From the NCBI RefSeq assembly GCF_023650515.1, contig NZ_CP096016.1, forward strand, positions 1,202,001 to 1,266,000: a stretch of 64,000 nucleotides of DNA, read 5' to 3'. This document shows positions 1 to 10,416 of this stretch, piece by piece. The position numbers and the translations under genes are program-made. The notes under the pieces are model-generated. The model was not told the DNA's origin, did no database searches, and saw only the letters and a list, made by a program, of their open reading frames with translations. Each line of letters starts with the position of its first letter. The first letter of the stretch is position 1. This DNA is from Alkalimarinus coralli. Its GTDB lineage: Bacteria; Pseudomonadota; Gammaproteobacteria; Pseudomonadales; Oleiphilaceae.

Positions 1-1
1 A

Positions 2-265
2 AAAATCTATATGACCGCAAGCGCCCAGGAAAGAGCCGAGCGGAGATATCGACAGTTGAAAGACAAGGTGGAAGGTGTTAAAATCGCGACCCTTTTAAGC
101 GAGATACAAGAGCGTGATGCCCGAGATAGTGGGCGTGAAACAGCTCCACTTAAGCCTGCTGAAGACGCTGTAATCATCGATACAACAGGCTTGGGGATAG
201 AGCAAGTGCTTAGTCAGGTGCTCAAGTTAGTTGACGAAAGAGTAATCAACTCTGCACAGGGTTAA
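2..265 (+). CDS. cmk: Cytidylate kinase, C-terminal part (5' end outside window)
   Basis: The reading frame is open from the window edge, so this is the 3' end of a longer gene and the ATG at 11 is internal. The kinase phosphorylates CMP/dCMP with ATP in the cytoplasm. The visible 87 or so residues contain the family's C-terminal signature: an [19 protein letters not shown] stretch (the Arg-rich lid and the APL-P-DA motif), followed by the [11 protein letters not shown] segment. It lies 146 bp upstream of rpsA, the usual cmk-rpsA order in Gammaproteobacteria. The identification is firm despite the truncation. Confidence 0.93.
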   Translation, partial: KIYMTASAQERAERRYRQLKDKVEGVKIATLLSEIQERDARDSGRETAPLKPAEDAVIIDTTGLGIEQVLSQVLKLVDERVINSAQG

Positions 266-411
266 CCCGCTATAAAAGAAGCAAAATTAGATAGAAAGAA
301 TTTATAACCACTCAAAGCTGTAATCGCCAGCAATTGATGCTTTGAGTAACTTAAAACTGACCGTATTGGCTGGTAATACGGAATTAAGCGTTAAATCGCA
401 TAGGACTCATA

Positions 412-2091
412 ATGAGCGAAAGCTTTGCGGATCTATTTGAAGAAAGTTTAAAAGAAATCGATATGAAACCCGGCTCTATTATTAAGGGCACGGTAGTAGA
501 TATTGATAGCGACTGGGTAACAGTCTTTGCGGGGCTGAAATCTGAAGGCGTTATACCTGTTTCTCAATTTTATAACGATGCTGGTGAGCTAGAGTTAAGC
601 ATTGGGGACGAAGTTGATGTAGCCTTGGATGCAGTCGAAGACGGTTTCGGTGAAACTAAACTTTCTCGTGAAAAAGCTAAACGTGCTGAAGCCTGGACTG
701 AGCTTGAGAAAGCGTTTGAAGCAGAAGAAGTGGTTACTGGTGTTATTAACGGTAAGGTTAAAGGCGGTTTCACTGTCGACGTTAAGAGCATTCGTGCGTT
801 CCTGCCTGGTTCTTTGGTTGATGTTCGTCCAGTGCGTGACACTCTGCACTTGGAAGGTAAAGAACTGGAATTTAAAGTTATCAAGCTTGATCAGAAGCGT
901 AACAACGTGGTTGTTTCTCGTCGTTCTGTTCTTGAAGCTGAAAACAGTGCTGAGCGTGATCAGTTGCTGGAAAACCTTGCAGAAGGTATGGCTATTAAGG
1001 GTATCGTTAAGAACCTTACTGACTACGGTGCATTCGTAGATCTTGGTGGTGTTGACGGTCTTCTACACATTACCGATATGGCTTGGAAGCGTATTAAGCA
1101 CCCAAGTGAAATCGTAAACGTTGGTGATGAAATCGACGTTAAAGTACTTAAGTTTGATCGTGAGCGTAACCGTGTATCATTAGGTCTTAAGCAGTTGGGT
1201 GAAGATCCATGGGTTGCTATCAAAGCACGTTACCCTGAGAACACTCGTGTAACTGCACGTGTTACTAACTTGACTGACTACGGTTGCTTCGCAGAGCTTG
1301 AAGAAGGCGTTGAAGGTCTGGTTCACGTTTCAGAAATGGATTGGACTAACAAGAATATTCACCCATCCAAGGTTGTTAATGTTGGTGATGAAATTGAAGT
1401 TATGGTTCTTGATATTGATGAAGAGCGTCGTCGTATCTCTCTAGGTATCAAGCAGTGTCATTCAAACCCATGGGAAGATTTCTCGGGTAACTTCAATAAG
1501 GGTGACAAGATTTCCGGCAAGATTAAGTCTATCACTGACTTCGGTATCTTCATTGGTTTGGATGGCGGTATTGATGGTCTAGTTCACTTGTCTGATATCT
1601 CTTGGAACGAAACTGGAGAAGAAGCGGTTCGCAGCTACAAGAAAGGTGACGAAATTGAAACGGTTATCTTGTCTGTAGATCCAGAGCGTGAGCGTATTTC
1701 TCTAGGTATCAAGCAGCTGGACAGCGATCCATTTGCTGAGTTTGTTCAAGATAATGACAAGGGTACAGTTCTTACGGGAACCGTAACTTCTGTTGATGCT
1801 AAAGCGGCAACTGTTGCTTTAACTGATGAAGTTGAGGCTGTTCTTAAGGCGTCTGAAATTAGTCGTGATAAAGTTGAGGATGCTCGTAACGTCATCAACG
1901 AAGGCGATAAAATCGAAGCTAAGATCATTCATGTGGATCGCAAAAATCGCGTAATCAACTTGTCTGTTAAGTCTAAGGATGTAGACGACGAGAAGGTAGC
2001 GATGAAAGAAGTTCGCGAAAAGCAGGTTGAGTCAGCGGGTCCTACAACGATCGGCGATTTGATCAAAGCTCAGATGCAAAACAAGGACTAA
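412..2091 (+). CDS. rpsA: 30S ribosomal protein S1
   Basis: A 559-residue protein, the normal length for gammaproteobacterial S1, which delivers mRNA to the 30S subunit. Six OB-fold S1 repeats are visible at about residues 21-87, 105-171, 192-260, 277-347, 364-434 and 451-520; repeats 3-5 carry the typical [17 protein letters not shown]-type motif. The start [13 protein letters not shown] matches the family N-terminus. The 146-bp leader after cmk is long enough for the translational autoregulation known for rpsA, but I did not fold it. Codon use looks highly biased, as expected for an abundant ribosomal protein. A strong intrinsic terminator follows. Confidence 0.98.
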   Translation: MSESFADLFEESLKEIDMKPGSIIKGTVVDIDSDWVTVFAGLKSEGVIPVSQFYNDAGELELSIGDEVDVALDAVEDGFGETKLSREKAKRAEAWTELEKAFEAEEVVTGVINGKVKGGFTVDVKSIRAFLPGSLVDVRPVRDTLHLEGKELEFKVIKLDQKRNNVVVSRRSVLEAENSAERDQLLENLAEGMAIKGIVKNLTDYGAFVDLGGVDGLLHITDMAWKRIKHPSEIVNVGDEIDVKVLKFDRERNRVSLGLKQLGEDPWVAIKARYPENTRVTARVTNLTDYGCFAELEEGVEGLVHVSEMDWTNKNIHPSKVVNVGDEIEVMVLDIDEERRRISLGIKQCHSNPWEDFSGNFNKGDKISGKIKSITDFGIFIGLDGGIDGLVHLSDISWNETGEEAVRSYKKGDEIETVILSVDPERERISLGIKQLDSDPFAEFVQDNDKGTVLTGTVTSVDAKAATVALTDEVEAVLKASEISRDKVEDARNVINEGDKIEAKIIHVDRKNRVINLSVKSKDVDDEKVAMKEVREKQVESAGPTTIGDLIKAQMQNKD

Positions 2092-2142
2092 TCTCCTTTA
2101 TTGTTGTCACTTCTGAGGGTAGAGGTGATAAGCTGAGAAAAT

Positions 2143-2173
2143 AAAAAAAACGGGCTAATTGCCCGTTTTTTTT
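2143..2173 (+). terminator. Intrinsic terminator after rpsA
   Basis: Stem CGGGC (2151-2155), loop TAATT, stem GCCCG (2161-2165), flanked by A8 on the left and T8 on the right. The symmetry would let it work in both directions. It separates rpsA from ihfB. Confidence 0.9.
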
Positions 2174-2230
2174 GGTATTTTTTTCTTGTTCGGCTACACT
2201 AAAGACAATAAAAAAGGAAAGGGATCGTCA

Positions 2231-2527
2231 ATGACCAAGTCTGAATTAGTCGAAATTATTGCGTCAAAGCAAACACAGTTATCTGTCAAAGATGTTGAGT
2301 TAGCCGTAAAAACGATAATTGACCTTATGTCTCAAACACTCTCTCAGGGGCAGCGTATTGAGATTAGAGGTTTTGGAAGCTTTTCACTGCATTATAGGGC
2401 TCCCCGTTCGGGAAGAAATCCAAAAACTGGAGAGTCTGTTCAGTTGTCAGCAAAGTATGTACCTCATTTCAAGCCTGGGAAAGAGCTTAGGGATCAGGTG
2501 AATGACAGTTTGAAGGCGGGTTATTAG
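2231..2527 (+). CDS. ihfB: Integration host factor subunit beta
   Basis: A 98-residue DNA-bending protein of the HU/IHF family that pairs with IhfA. The start at [10 protein letters not shown] is chosen because an AAGGAAAGGG Shine-Dalgarno sequence sits just upstream at 2214-2223; the longer frame to 2159 runs back into the rpsA terminator. Diagnostic features are the [10 protein letters not shown] strand, then [15 protein letters not shown], the beta-arm that intercalates into DNA with its Pro, and the C-terminal [12 protein letters not shown] helix. The position after rpsA is the conserved cmk-rpsA-ihfB order. Confidence 0.97.
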   Translation: MTKSELVEIIASKQTQLSVKDVELAVKTIIDLMSQTLSQGQRIEIRGFGSFSLHYRAPRSGRNPKTGESVQLSAKYVPHFKPGKELRDQVNDSLKAGY

Positions 2528-2666
2528 TCTGGCTGTAGCTGGCTAAAAACATGTCGTTTAATGCTAAAGCATTTCAAGTTTGATGTGTTATTATGTGGGG
2601 GCTTAGCGTCTGCAGTGTGTTCTTAGCTGGTGGGCAGTTCCACTTACTGATATATCGGAAAAAGCT

Positions 2667-2960
2667 ATGTCGTTAATACGACGAATTACTTACATTATTT
2701 TCGCCGTTATCGTTTTATTGATTGGCGTTCTTTTTACTTCCCGCAATAATCAGTTAGTATCTATTGATTACCTTATTGGAAGGTCTGACGAGTACTATCT
2801 CGCATTTTGGTTAATTTCCTCTTTTGTGCTGGGTGGGCTTCTTGGGGTCTTTGCTAGCAGCTCTGCAATTCTAAAATTAAAGACTCAGAAAAAACGTAGC
2901 GAAAAAAAGGCAAAAAACACCGAGGTTGAGTTAAGTCGCATTAAAGGTGGTGCCGCCTAG
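2667..2960 (+). CDS. lapA: Lipopolysaccharide assembly protein A (LapA, DUF1049)
   Basis: A 97-residue inner-membrane protein with two transmembrane segments, about residues 8-25 and 44-66, joined by a short loop and followed by a charged, probably coiled-coil tail (KLKTQKKRSEKKAKNTEVEL). In enterobacteria LapA works with LapB to direct FtsH to LpxC and so set the rate of LPS synthesis. The gene lies 8 bp before lapB, as in other Gammaproteobacteria, so the pair is almost certainly co-transcribed. Family assignment rests on size, topology and neighbour. Confidence 0.9.
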   Translation: MSLIRRITYIIFAVIVLLIGVLFTSRNNQLVSIDYLIGRSDEYYLAFWLISSFVLGGLLGVFASSSAILKLKTQKKRSEKKAKNTEVELSRIKGGAA

Positions 2961-2968
2961 GGATTCTG

Positions 2969-4141
2969 ATGGAGACGGTTTTTCAGTGGCTAATGCTTGT
3001 TGTTGCAATTGGTATTGGTTGGGCTTTAGGGTACGCAACGCGAAGCAAGCTGTTCTCAGGCAGTGACTCTCCACCTTCTTCAAATTTAAAAGATCGTCTT
3101 AAACTCCTATTTGAAGCCTACTCGGATGAGGCTGTTGATTCGTTTGTGCAGTCTCTTGAGGTTAATGGAGAGACAATAGGGATGCATTTGTCTATCGGAA
3201 AACACTTCCGCAAGAATGGAGAGGTCGAAAAGGCGTTACTTGTTCATCAAAATCTGATGTCTAGGCCTGAGGTGCCCAGTCACTACTCGAGTGAAGTTAT
3301 CTTTGAGCTGGCAAAAGACTATATGGTTGCTGGCTTGCTGGATCGGGCGGAATCTCTATTTCTCCAGCTGAAAGACTCAAGAGAGTTTGGTCAAAAAAGC
3401 TTAATGTGTCTGGTTGACATATATCAGCAAGAGAAAGAGTGGGGGAAGGCGTTAAATTGTGGTTTAACTTATCATTCGAGTAAGGGGGAGGATATTTCAG
3501 TAATGCTCTCTCATTTTTTATGTGAGTTAGCCGAATTGTTGATTAAAGAGCATGATTACTGGGATGCTCGAAATAAGCTAAGAGAGGCTCTAGCGCTAAA
3601 CAAAAATTGTGTTAGGGCGACACTGCTGTTGGCAGAGATGCATGTTAGTGAGGGGCATTATGCTGAGGCGGTGGCAGTGCTTCGAAAGGTTGAAGGGCAG
3701 AACTATCGCTTTATTCCTGAGATTGTCCCCGTCCTTTTTGAGTGCTCGCAGCAACTTAAGACGGAAGAGAGGTTTCGCCAGTACCTGGAAAAGTTGTCTG
3801 ATAGAAATGAGTTATCCAGTATTGTTCTAGCGATTGCAGAGAGTTATAGGCGAGAGAAGGGGGTGTCAAAAGCTGAAAGCTTTTTGTCAGAAAGCCTCAT
3901 AAAAAAGCCCAGTTTAAAAGGGTTGGATCGGCTAATGGATTACAGGTCTCTTCTGGTTGATTCTGAAGGAAAGCAAAGGGACTTGAGTATTGTTAAGCAG
4001 GTGACCCAGCTGCTATTGGTCGATAGGCCTGTATATCAGTGTGAAGGGTGTGGCTTTTCCGGAGAGGTGCTTCATTGGCAGTGCCCAAGCTGTAAGGGGT
4101 GGGAATTGATTGCGCCGATTGAAGGGGTTCACGGTGAATAA
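2969..4141 (+). CDS. lapB: Lipopolysaccharide assembly protein B (LapB/YciM)
   Basis: A 390-residue protein with an N-terminal membrane anchor (about residues 4-21), a long stretch of TPR-like helical pairs facing the cytoplasm, and a C-terminal rubredoxin-type zinc knuckle with Cys358, Cys361, Cys372 and Cys375 (CEGC...CPSC). LapB couples FtsH to degradation of LpxC, and the zinc domain is needed for that function in E. coli. Length, domain order and the adjacent lapA all agree. Confidence 0.95.
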   Translation: METVFQWLMLVVAIGIGWALGYATRSKLFSGSDSPPSSNLKDRLKLLFEAYSDEAVDSFVQSLEVNGETIGMHLSIGKHFRKNGEVEKALLVHQNLMSRPEVPSHYSSEVIFELAKDYMVAGLLDRAESLFLQLKDSREFGQKSLMCLVDIYQQEKEWGKALNCGLTYHSSKGEDISVMLSHFLCELAELLIKEHDYWDARNKLREALALNKNCVRATLLLAEMHVSEGHYAEAVAVLRKVEGQNYRFIPEIVPVLFECSQQLKTEERFRQYLEKLSDRNELSSIVLAIAESYRREKGVSKAESFLSESLIKKPSLKGLDRLMDYRSLLVDSEGKQRDLSIVKQVTQLLLVDRPVYQCEGCGFSGEVLHWQCPSCKGWELIAPIEGVHGE

Positions 4142-4216
4142 TGCTGATGGGATTGACTGTAGAGTAGCTTTGTAAGCGAGAATTTTTTGTTTTTTACTTA
4201 GGTGGGTTGATATTAA

Positions 4217-4918
4217 ATGGATGCTGAGAATTTGTCACCAGTGATTGTGGCTCTGGACTATCACTCTAAACAGGGTGCACTGGCGATGGCTGATAAACTT
4301 AACCCTAGGCAGTGCAGGGTTAAGGTTGGTAAAGAGTTGTTTACGTTGTGTGGCCCGGAAATACTTGAAGAGCTTCATAAGAGAGACTTTGAGGTGTTTC
4401 TGGACTTAAAATTCCATGATATTCCTAACACTACAACTAAGGCTGTTCAGGCGGCAGCTGATTTGGGGGTTTGGATGGTTAATGTTCATGCCTCAGGTGG
4501 GCGCAGAATGATGGAGTCATGTTGTAATGGCTTAGCGAAATATCGTACCCCCCCAAAGCTAATTGCTGTTACCGTACTTACGAGTATGGAAAAGCAAGAC
4601 CTTAGCGATATTGGGTTGGATGTTGAGCCTATTGATCATGTGAGGAGGCTTGCTAAATTAGCGTCAGATTCAGGGCTTGATGGTGTTGTCTGCTCCGCTC
4701 AGGAAGTGACGGCCTTGCGTGAATTGTGTCCGGGTGATTTTAATTTGGTGACGCCAGGAATTCGACCTTTGAGTTCAGCGAAAGGGGATCAAAAAAGAGT
4801 GATGACTCCAGAGGAGGCGATTGCTGCAGGGTCGGACTATCTAGTAATAGGTCGTCCAATCACTCTGGCAGCTGATCCCGCTGCTGCACTTGAGGACATT
4901 ATAAAAGCGCTTGGCTAG
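4217..4918 (+). CDS. pyrF: Orotidine 5'-phosphate decarboxylase
   Basis: A 233-residue enzyme that converts OMP to UMP, the last step of de novo pyrimidine synthesis. Motifs: [10 protein letters not shown] near the N-terminus, the catalytic D-x-K-x-x-D block in [12 protein letters not shown], the VNVHASGG strand, and TPGIRP...[18 protein letters not shown] for phosphate binding. It follows lapB by 75 bp, as in Pseudomonas and relatives. The start 4217 lacks a strong Shine-Dalgarno, but no nearer in-frame start preserves the first strand. Confidence 0.97.
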   Translation: MDAENLSPVIVALDYHSKQGALAMADKLNPRQCRVKVGKELFTLCGPEILEELHKRDFEVFLDLKFHDIPNTTTKAVQAAADLGVWMVNVHASGGRRMMESCCNGLAKYRTPPKLIAVTVLTSMEKQDLSDIGLDVEPIDHVRRLAKLASDSGLDGVVCSAQEVTALRELCPGDFNLVTPGIRPLSSAKGDQKRVMTPEEAIAAGSDYLVIGRPITLAADPAAALEDIIKALG

Positions 4919-4983
4919 ATTTTGCGGGTGTTTGTGAAGGGGGGGGCAAATGGCACTTTCTTAAGACACTGTGACCCGGTATA

Positions 4984-5059
4984 GTCATTCCCGCGCAGGC
5001 GGGAATCCATTTGGAGCGGAGTCTAAGGCCTTATGGGCCCCCGCATTCGCGAGGATGAC
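4984..5059. repeat. Palindromic intergenic repeat (REP-like)
   Basis: A compact imperfect palindrome between pyrF and tRNA-Asn. The outer arms GTCATTCCCGCG (4984-4995) and CGCGAGGATGAC (5048-5059) pair at 10 of 12 positions. An inner hairpin ATTCCCGC / GCGGGAAT (4987-4994, 4999-5006) forms within the left arm. Read as protein, the repeat gives the SRAGGNP...WAPAFARMTR pattern that often appears as false ORFs in genomes rich in this class of repeat. No second copy was seen in this window. Confidence 0.7.
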
Positions 5060-5134
5060 AAGATTAAGTAAGTGGCATTTTTTTGGGGGGGGAAGGCCTT
5101 TTGTGGGTATACGGCCTCCTCTCAAATTTAAAGC

Positions 5135-5184
5135 AAAAAAAAGCCTGAAATAATTTATCATTTTCAGATATATTTCAGGCTTTT
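5135..5184 (-). terminator. Intrinsic terminator for tRNA-Asn
   Basis: A perfect 14-bp stem, 5139-5152 with 5171-5184 (AAAAGCCTGAAATA and its complement), with an 18-nt loop. Read on the minus strand it ends in a run of about eight T, and it lies 9 bp beyond the 3' end of the tRNA. Confidence 0.85.
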
Positions 5185-5192
5185 AGAATACT

Positions 5193-5268
5193 TGGCTCCT
5201 CGAGCTGGGCTCGAACCAGCGACCCACGGATTAACAGTCCGTTGCTCTACCAACTGAGCTATCGAGGA
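5193..5268 (-). tRNA. tRNA-Asn (anticodon GUU)
   Basis: A 76-nt cloverleaf on the minus strand with encoded CCA. The acceptor TCCTCGA pairs with TCGAGGA. The D-loop AGCTCAGTTGGTAGAGC, the anticodon loop CTGTTAA (anticodon GTT) and the T-loop GGTTCGAGCC are all canonical. An identical copy lies at 20742-20817, and the first 19 or so bases upstream of the tRNA are also shared. Confidence 0.97.
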
Positions 5269-5408
5269 ACAAATCAGTTGAGGCGCGTATACTAATAATC
5301 TTGTGTTGTTTCGTCAAGCCTTTATCAAATAAAACCTTAAAAAGTTAGCAAGAGCAGTTACAGGTTCCTAAAGGCTTGAGTATATTGACTATTTTAGAGT
5401 TACAGAGT

Positions 5409-6593
5409 TTACCCTAGCGCTTTTTTGATTCTTTCGATAGCAGACTCAAGCACTTCCATGCTGGTAGCAAAGCTCAGTCGCATATGCCCAGGTGTGCCAA
5501 AAGCAGACCCTGGCACCAGAGCAACTCCTACAGTAGAAAGTAGTTGCTCGGCAAGCTCTACATCGGTTGATACGCCTTCTGTTGCATCGATAGCGCCCTG
5601 AAAGCTCGGGAAAACATAAAATGTTCCGTCTCCGTCAATACAGCTGACGCCAGGTATTTCATTAAGAGCATCAACAAGGTAATCATGCCGCTTTTTAAAC
5701 TCGCTAACCATTGAGGCGACACAGTCCTGTGGGCCATTTAAAGCCGCTTCTGCTGCTGCCTGTGAAATAGAGGCTGGGTTAGAGGTGCTCTGGGATTGAA
5801 TTTTCTTCATTGCTGCAATGACTTTTTGTGGGCCGGCAGCATATCCTATGCGCCAGCCTGTCATTGAGTAAGCCTTTGATACACCGTTTAATACGAATGT
5901 TCTGTCGTAAAGCTCTGGGCACGTGTTTACAATATTGCAAAATGGTTCATCGCCCCAGATGATGTGCTCGTACATATCATCAGTTGCGATATAGATGTTG
6001 GGATGCTTTTTCAGTACGCTCGCAATTTCGCTTAGCTCCTGTCGCGAATAGGCAACGCCTGTTGGGTTTGAAGGGCTGTTAAGCACAACAAGTTTAGTCT
6101 TTGGGGTAATGGCGTTTTCTAACTGCTCAGCTGTTATTTTAAATCTCTGTTCCTGCGAGGTTTCAATAACGACAGGGGTGCCTTCTGCAACAAGAACCAT
6201 GTCTGGGTAAGAAACCCAGTACGGGGCAGGGATTATTACTTCATCGCCCGGGTTCAAAAGCGCTAGGGCGAGATTGAAAAAGCTTTGCTTGCCGCCAGAC
6301 GAAACCAAAATCTGGGCGGGCTCATAAGAAAGGTTATTGTCGCGCTTAAACTTGTTAATAATTGCTGCTTTAAGGCTTGGTGTACCGTCAACTGCTGTGT
6401 ATTTGGTTTTACCTTCATTAATTGCTGCAATAGCGGCGTCTTTAATATGGCTAGGGGTGTCAAAGTCAGGCTCGCCTGCACCAAGACCAATAATATCTTG
6501 TCCCGCTGCCCGTAATTCGGCTGCTTTGTTCGTTACTGCAAGAGTAGGAGAAGGTTTGATTTGTTGTACACGATTAGAAAGTTGAACGTCCAA
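5409..6593 (-). CDS. Class I/II PLP-dependent aspartate aminotransferase (subgroup Ib)
   Basis: A 394-residue fold-type I aminotransferase that moves the amino group of aspartate to 2-oxoglutarate in the cytoplasm. Visible: GLGAGEPDFDTP at the N-terminus (alpha-carboxylate binding), the YTAVDGTPSLK segment, NSPSNPTG (PLP/substrate Asn), the PLP-binding lysine Lys240 in NGVSKAYSMTGWR, and the C-terminal MRLSFATS arginine. The sequence type resembles the thermophile/Rhizobium AatA branch rather than E. coli AspC, so related activities such as prephenate or arogenate transamination cannot be excluded. It is transcribed away from uvrB. Confidence 0.9.
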   Translation of the reverse strand: MDVQLSNRVQQIKPSPTLAVTNKAAELRAAGQDIIGLGAGEPDFDTPSHIKDAAIAAINEGKTKYTAVDGTPSLKAAIINKFKRDNNLSYEPAQILVSSGGKQSFFNLALALLNPGDEVIIPAPYWVSYPDMVLVAEGTPVVIETSQEQRFKITAEQLENAITPKTKLVVLNSPSNPTGVAYSRQELSEIASVLKKHPNIYIATDDMYEHIIWGDEPFCNIVNTCPELYDRTFVLNGVSKAYSMTGWRIGYAAGPQKVIAAMKKIQSQSTSNPASISQAAAEAALNGPQDCVASMVSEFKKRHDYLVDALNEIPGVSCIDGDGTFYVFPSFQGAIDATEGVSTDVELAEQLLSTVGVALVPGSAFGTPGHMRLSFATSMEVLESAIERIKKALG

Positions 6594-6837
6594 GCTTGCT
6601 ATCCTCGATAAGGAGTGTTCAGATGTTAATAATAAATCGCCCGAATTGACGAATTTACCTTGATTAGCTAATCATTCGACCATACTTCATGTATAGACAA
6701 TAAATAGGGTATCAATACGTCGTTTTTGGTGTTTTAGTCACCCAAAACGAGCCAATAATAGCATTTTATAACCGCTTGTGATAATGGTTTTTTCAAGAGC
6801 TACTTAGAATAAAGTGGCTTTTTTGTTGAGATGTGAT

Positions 6838-8856
6838 ATGACGAAAGAATTTAAAGTACACTCGAATTTTAAGCCGTCAGGAGATCAGCCTGATGCAATA
6901 AAAGATCTGGTTGAAGGTATTGAGGCAGGGCTTTCACATCAAACCCTATTGGGCGTTACCGGCTCAGGTAAAACATTTACCATTGCAAATGTTATCGCTG
7001 CGGTTAAGCGGCCGACGATAATTATGGCGCACAATAAGACGCTTGCTGCCCAGCTGTATGGGGAGTTCAAAGAGTTTTTCCCTGAAAATGCAGTCGAGTA
7101 CTTCGTTTCATATTACGACTATTATCAACCTGAAGCCTATGTTCCATCTTCAGATACATTTATACAAAAAGATGCTGCGGTTAACGAACATATTGAACAG
7201 ATGCGGCTATCTGCGACCAAGGCATTGCTAGAAAGAGAGGACGCAATAATCGTTGCGACTGTATCAGCAATCTATGGCCTGGGTGATCCTAACTCTTACC
7301 TGAAAATGATGCTTCACCTCGATCGGGGTGACAGAATTGATCAGCGCAAGATAGTGAGTCGCTTGGCTGATTTGCAATACACGCGCAACGATGTTGAGCT
7401 CCATCGAGCAACCTATCGTGTGCGTGGGGACGTGATTGATATATATCCTGCTGAGTCAGAGAAAGAGGCTGTGCGCATTGAGCTATTCGATGACGAAGTT
7501 GAGAGTCTTGCGCATTTTGACCCATTAACTGGTGAGGTTCTGCGGCGAGTACCCCGTATTACTATTTACCCCAAGTCTCATTACGTTACTCCACGGCAAA
7601 AAATTCTTGACGCAATAGAGGATATTAAGCTTGAACTTGCAGAGCGATTAGCTCAGTTGAAAGGTAACAATAAGCTTGTCGAAGCCCAGAGACTGGAAGA
7701 GCGAACCCGCTATGATATTGAGATGATGAATGAGTTGGGCTACTGCAACGGTATCGAAAACTACTCAAGATACCTCTCTGGCCGTGGGAATGGGGAGGCA
7801 CCGCCAACCTTGTTTGATTACCTTCCGGCGAACGCTATGTTGGTTGTTGACGAATCCCATGTAACGGTTTCTCAAATAGGAGGGATGTATCGAGGGGATC
7901 GGTCGCGAAAGGAAACTTTGGTCGAATATGGATTTAGGTTGCCGTCGGCTTTGGATAATAGACCTATGCGTTTCGATGAGTGGGAGAGAATTTCGCCGCA
8001 AACGGTTTTTGTGTCAGCGACACCGGGGGACTATGAGGCTGAGCACTCAGGTAGAACGGTTGAGCAGCTCGTGAGGCCTACCGGTCTTTTAGATCCATTG
8101 ATTGAAGTCCGGCCAGCGACGACCCAGGTTGATGACTTACTCTCAGAGATCCACAAACGTGTGTCCAGCGGTGACCGTATTCTGGTAACTACGTTAACCA
8201 AACGAATGGCTGAAGATTTGACCGATTTTCTAATGGAGCACGGTGTACGTGTTCGATATCTCCACTCTGATATAGATACGGTAGAGCGGGTTGAAATTAT
8301 TCGCGACCTGAGGTTGGGGGAGTTTGATGTACTTGTTGGGATTAACCTGCTCAGAGAGGGGCTGGATATGCCCGAGGTATCATTGGTTGCGATACTCGAT
8401 GCCGATAAAGAAGGATTTTTACGCTCAGAGCGCTCCCTGGTTCAAACCATTGGCCGTGCGGCGAGAAACTTAAATGGAGCGGCAATACTGTATGCAGATA
8501 AAATAACAGGGTCTATGCGGCGCGCCATTGATGAAACGGAGCGAAGACGAAAAGTTCAGCAAGAATTTAACGCCAAGCACGGAATTACGCCAAAAGGCCT
8601 TGATAAAAAGGTTACGGACATAATGGAAGGGGCTGTGATACCAGGCCGTAAGGTAGGGCCATCTAAAAAGGTTGCTGAAAAGGGTGCGCGTTATAGTGTT
8701 GATATTAAGTCCAGAACGCCGGAAGAACTGTCGAAAGAAATTTCGAGGCTGGAAGATGAAATGTACCGTGCCGCAAGTGACCTGGATTTTGAAAAAGCAG
8801 CTCAGTTGAGAGATGACGTGGCCGCCTTGAAAGAGGCTGTTTTAGGTCACAGATAG
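6838..8856 (+). CDS. uvrB: UvrABC system protein B (excinuclease helicase subunit)
   Basis: A 672-residue protein that is loaded by UvrA at DNA lesions, verifies damage and recruits UvrC. I chose ATG 6838 ([18 protein letters not shown]), which fits the family N-terminus; the GTG at 6814 adds eight unrelated residues. Walker A GVTGSGKT, the damage-verifying beta-hairpin [16 protein letters not shown], the DEAD-like DESH box, helicase motifs V/VI ([23 protein letters not shown]) and the C-terminal UVR motif that contacts UvrC are all present. No convincing LexA box was seen in the 240 bp upstream. Confidence 0.98.
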   Translation: MTKEFKVHSNFKPSGDQPDAIKDLVEGIEAGLSHQTLLGVTGSGKTFTIANVIAAVKRPTIIMAHNKTLAAQLYGEFKEFFPENAVEYFVSYYDYYQPEAYVPSSDTFIQKDAAVNEHIEQMRLSATKALLEREDAIIVATVSAIYGLGDPNSYLKMMLHLDRGDRIDQRKIVSRLADLQYTRNDVELHRATYRVRGDVIDIYPAESEKEAVRIELFDDEVESLAHFDPLTGEVLRRVPRITIYPKSHYVTPRQKILDAIEDIKLELAERLAQLKGNNKLVEAQRLEERTRYDIEMMNELGYCNGIENYSRYLSGRGNGEAPPTLFDYLPANAMLVVDESHVTVSQIGGMYRGDRSRKETLVEYGFRLPSALDNRPMRFDEWERISPQTVFVSATPGDYEAEHSGRTVEQLVRPTGLLDPLIEVRPATTQVDDLLSEIHKRVSSGDRILVTTLTKRMAEDLTDFLMEHGVRVRYLHSDIDTVERVEIIRDLRLGEFDVLVGINLLREGLDMPEVSLVAILDADKEGFLRSERSLVQTIGRAARNLNGAAILYADKITGSMRRAIDETERRRKVQQEFNAKHGITPKGLDKKVTDIMEGAVIPGRKVGPSKKVAEKGARYSVDIKSRTPEELSKEISRLEDEMYRAASDLDFEKAAQLRDDVAALKEAVLGHR

Positions 8857-8923
8857 AGGGAGGGCTTTGCCCATGATCCCCTGTGTTTTACGCTATTGTT
8901 CTTTTGTGCTTGAGTGAAGTTCT

Positions 8924-10105
8924 TCAGGTATTGGAGTGCCATAGGGTCAAGTCACCTAACCATGGAATCCCAGCGGCTGACTCTCTTAATTTATTGATCA
9001 AGTTAGGTGGTGTTTTGCTACTGGCGTTAATGAAAAGTTCTACGGATACCTTGTTGTTAAGGTAATGAAGGTTAATTTTCTGTTCGTTCTCAATAGAAAT
9101 CAGACCTTGCCAGGCATGCTTCAGGGTTTTTATGACTTCATCTCTCAATGGTAAAGATGCAGAGGTAGCATGTTCTCCATTATGATCGTCATCCTCTGCA
9201 TCAATATGAAATGTAACGTCTCTAATGTGAGAATACTGTTTTTTTAGGCGGCGAGTTACGTGTAACCCAATTTGATGCCCTTCTGATACACTTATTGAGG
9301 GACGAACCTGCAAATGGACATCAACTATAACGTCTGGGCCCATGTGGCGGCTGCGAAGCTCATGGACATTTTTAATGCCCGGTGTTTCTTTAATAAACTC
9401 TCGTAACTCGTTGGTTTCTTCGGCTGACAGCGCGGTATCTACAAGCTCCTTAATACTATCCCACGACAAATCCCACCCTACTTTAGCTATCATTAGGGCA
9501 ACAATAATCGCGGCCGTAGTATCTAGCCAGCTAATGCCGCTCATTGCGCCTGCTATTCCAATAAAAACAACAATGGAAGAAAGGGCATCTGTGCGGCTAT
9601 GCCACGCGTTTGCAATGATTAAATCTGACTTAACTTGTTTTCCGATATGGTACGTGTATCTAAAAATCAGCTCTTTCGCGAGTATTGATATGAAGGCGAC
9701 CACCAATGCAGGCCAAGTGGGTATTTCTATTACGCTTTGAGAAATCAATCGCATAACACTATCCCAAGCCATTGCGCCTGCTACAGCGACCAATAGGCAG
9801 CCGAGAAAGACTGTGCCGAGGGTCTCAAACCGTTCGTGGCCATACGGATGATCCTCATCCGGTTCCAAACGAGAATATTTTGTAATTGCAATGACCAGCA
9901 CATCGGTTAGCGCATCAGAGAACGAATGAAGGCCATCGGCAATAAGGGCGTATGAATGTGATACGAAACCAAATAGTATTTTCAGTACGCCTAAAGAGAT
10001 ATCGATTACCATGCCAATCAACGTCACCTTTTGGGCCTGCTTCTGAAACGTCGCTGACTTATTGTCGTGAGTTGGCGTTTGGTGAGCTATGTCGTGATTG
10101 TGCAT
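8924..10105 (-). CDS. Cation diffusion facilitator family transporter
   Basis: A 393-residue inner-membrane metal:proton antiporter. It has six transmembrane helices in the first 210 or so residues and a C-terminal cytoplasmic ferredoxin-like domain (HELRSRHMGPDVIVDVHLQV). The metal-site motif DGLHSFSDALTD in helix 2 and the H-x-x-x-D pair in helix 5 (NAWHSRTDALSS) mark the zinc/iron exporters. A His-rich N-terminus (MHNHDIAHQTPTHDN) may bind metal. The protein is about 90 residues longer than FieF because of an extra C-terminal extension of unknown role. It runs convergent with uvrB. Confidence 0.9.
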   Translation of the reverse strand: MHNHDIAHQTPTHDNKSATFQKQAQKVTLIGMVIDISLGVLKILFGFVSHSYALIADGLHSFSDALTDVLVIAITKYSRLEPDEDHPYGHERFETLGTVFLGCLLVAVAGAMAWDSVMRLISQSVIEIPTWPALVVAFISILAKELIFRYTYHIGKQVKSDLIIANAWHSRTDALSSIVVFIGIAGAMSGISWLDTTAAIIVALMIAKVGWDLSWDSIKELVDTALSAEETNELREFIKETPGIKNVHELRSRHMGPDVIVDVHLQVRPSISVSEGHQIGLHVTRRLKKQYSHIRDVTFHIDAEDDDHNGEHATSASLPLRDEVIKTLKHAWQGLISIENEQKINLHYLNNKVSVELFINASSKTPPNLINKLRESAAGIPWLGDLTLWHSNT

Positions 10106-10416
10106 AATGGTTTGATTATATCGAACTTAGTTGAGCATATACGTAGCGAGTGCCTTTTTACCTGAAAGTGTTCATTAATTGCTTGTACACGATAAGGCAG
10201 CTACTTTTTGGGGTAAATCCAAATTGTAGCACTGCTTTGTAAGGCTATACTATATTAAAGCACTAACTATAATCTGGTAATTGCTGAAAGTTGTTGAATT
10301 AAAAGGGGATATATCTATTATATAGCGATATACACGGTATGAAGTGCCAGGCTCATTCCGTATGACTATACGATAGTCAAAATTACATAAGATTGCACAA
10401 ATGGATAGTGACTGTG
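10106..10416. other. Intergenic region between divergent CDF and PilZ genes
   Basis: About 310 bp without a supported gene. The minus-strand frame through it overlaps the PilZ gene and resembles nothing. It must hold promoters for both divergent genes; AT-rich stretches around 10250-10340 are candidates, but no clear operator was seen. Confidence 0.5.

Noticed and set aside
629-1039. 136-residue ORF within rpsA
   Set aside because: A shadow frame of a highly expressed ribosomal protein gene.
4971-5153. 60-residue ORF after pyrF
   Set aside because: Its SRAGGNP...APAFARMTR peptide is the known false translation of a palindromic intergenic repeat.
6600-6837. LexA/SOS box upstream of uvrB
   Set aside because: No CTG-N10-CAG match with the usual AT-rich centre was found.
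9342-9740. 132-residue ORF opposite the CDF transporter
   Set aside because: Antisense frame to a well-supported transporter gene, with no recognisable motif.
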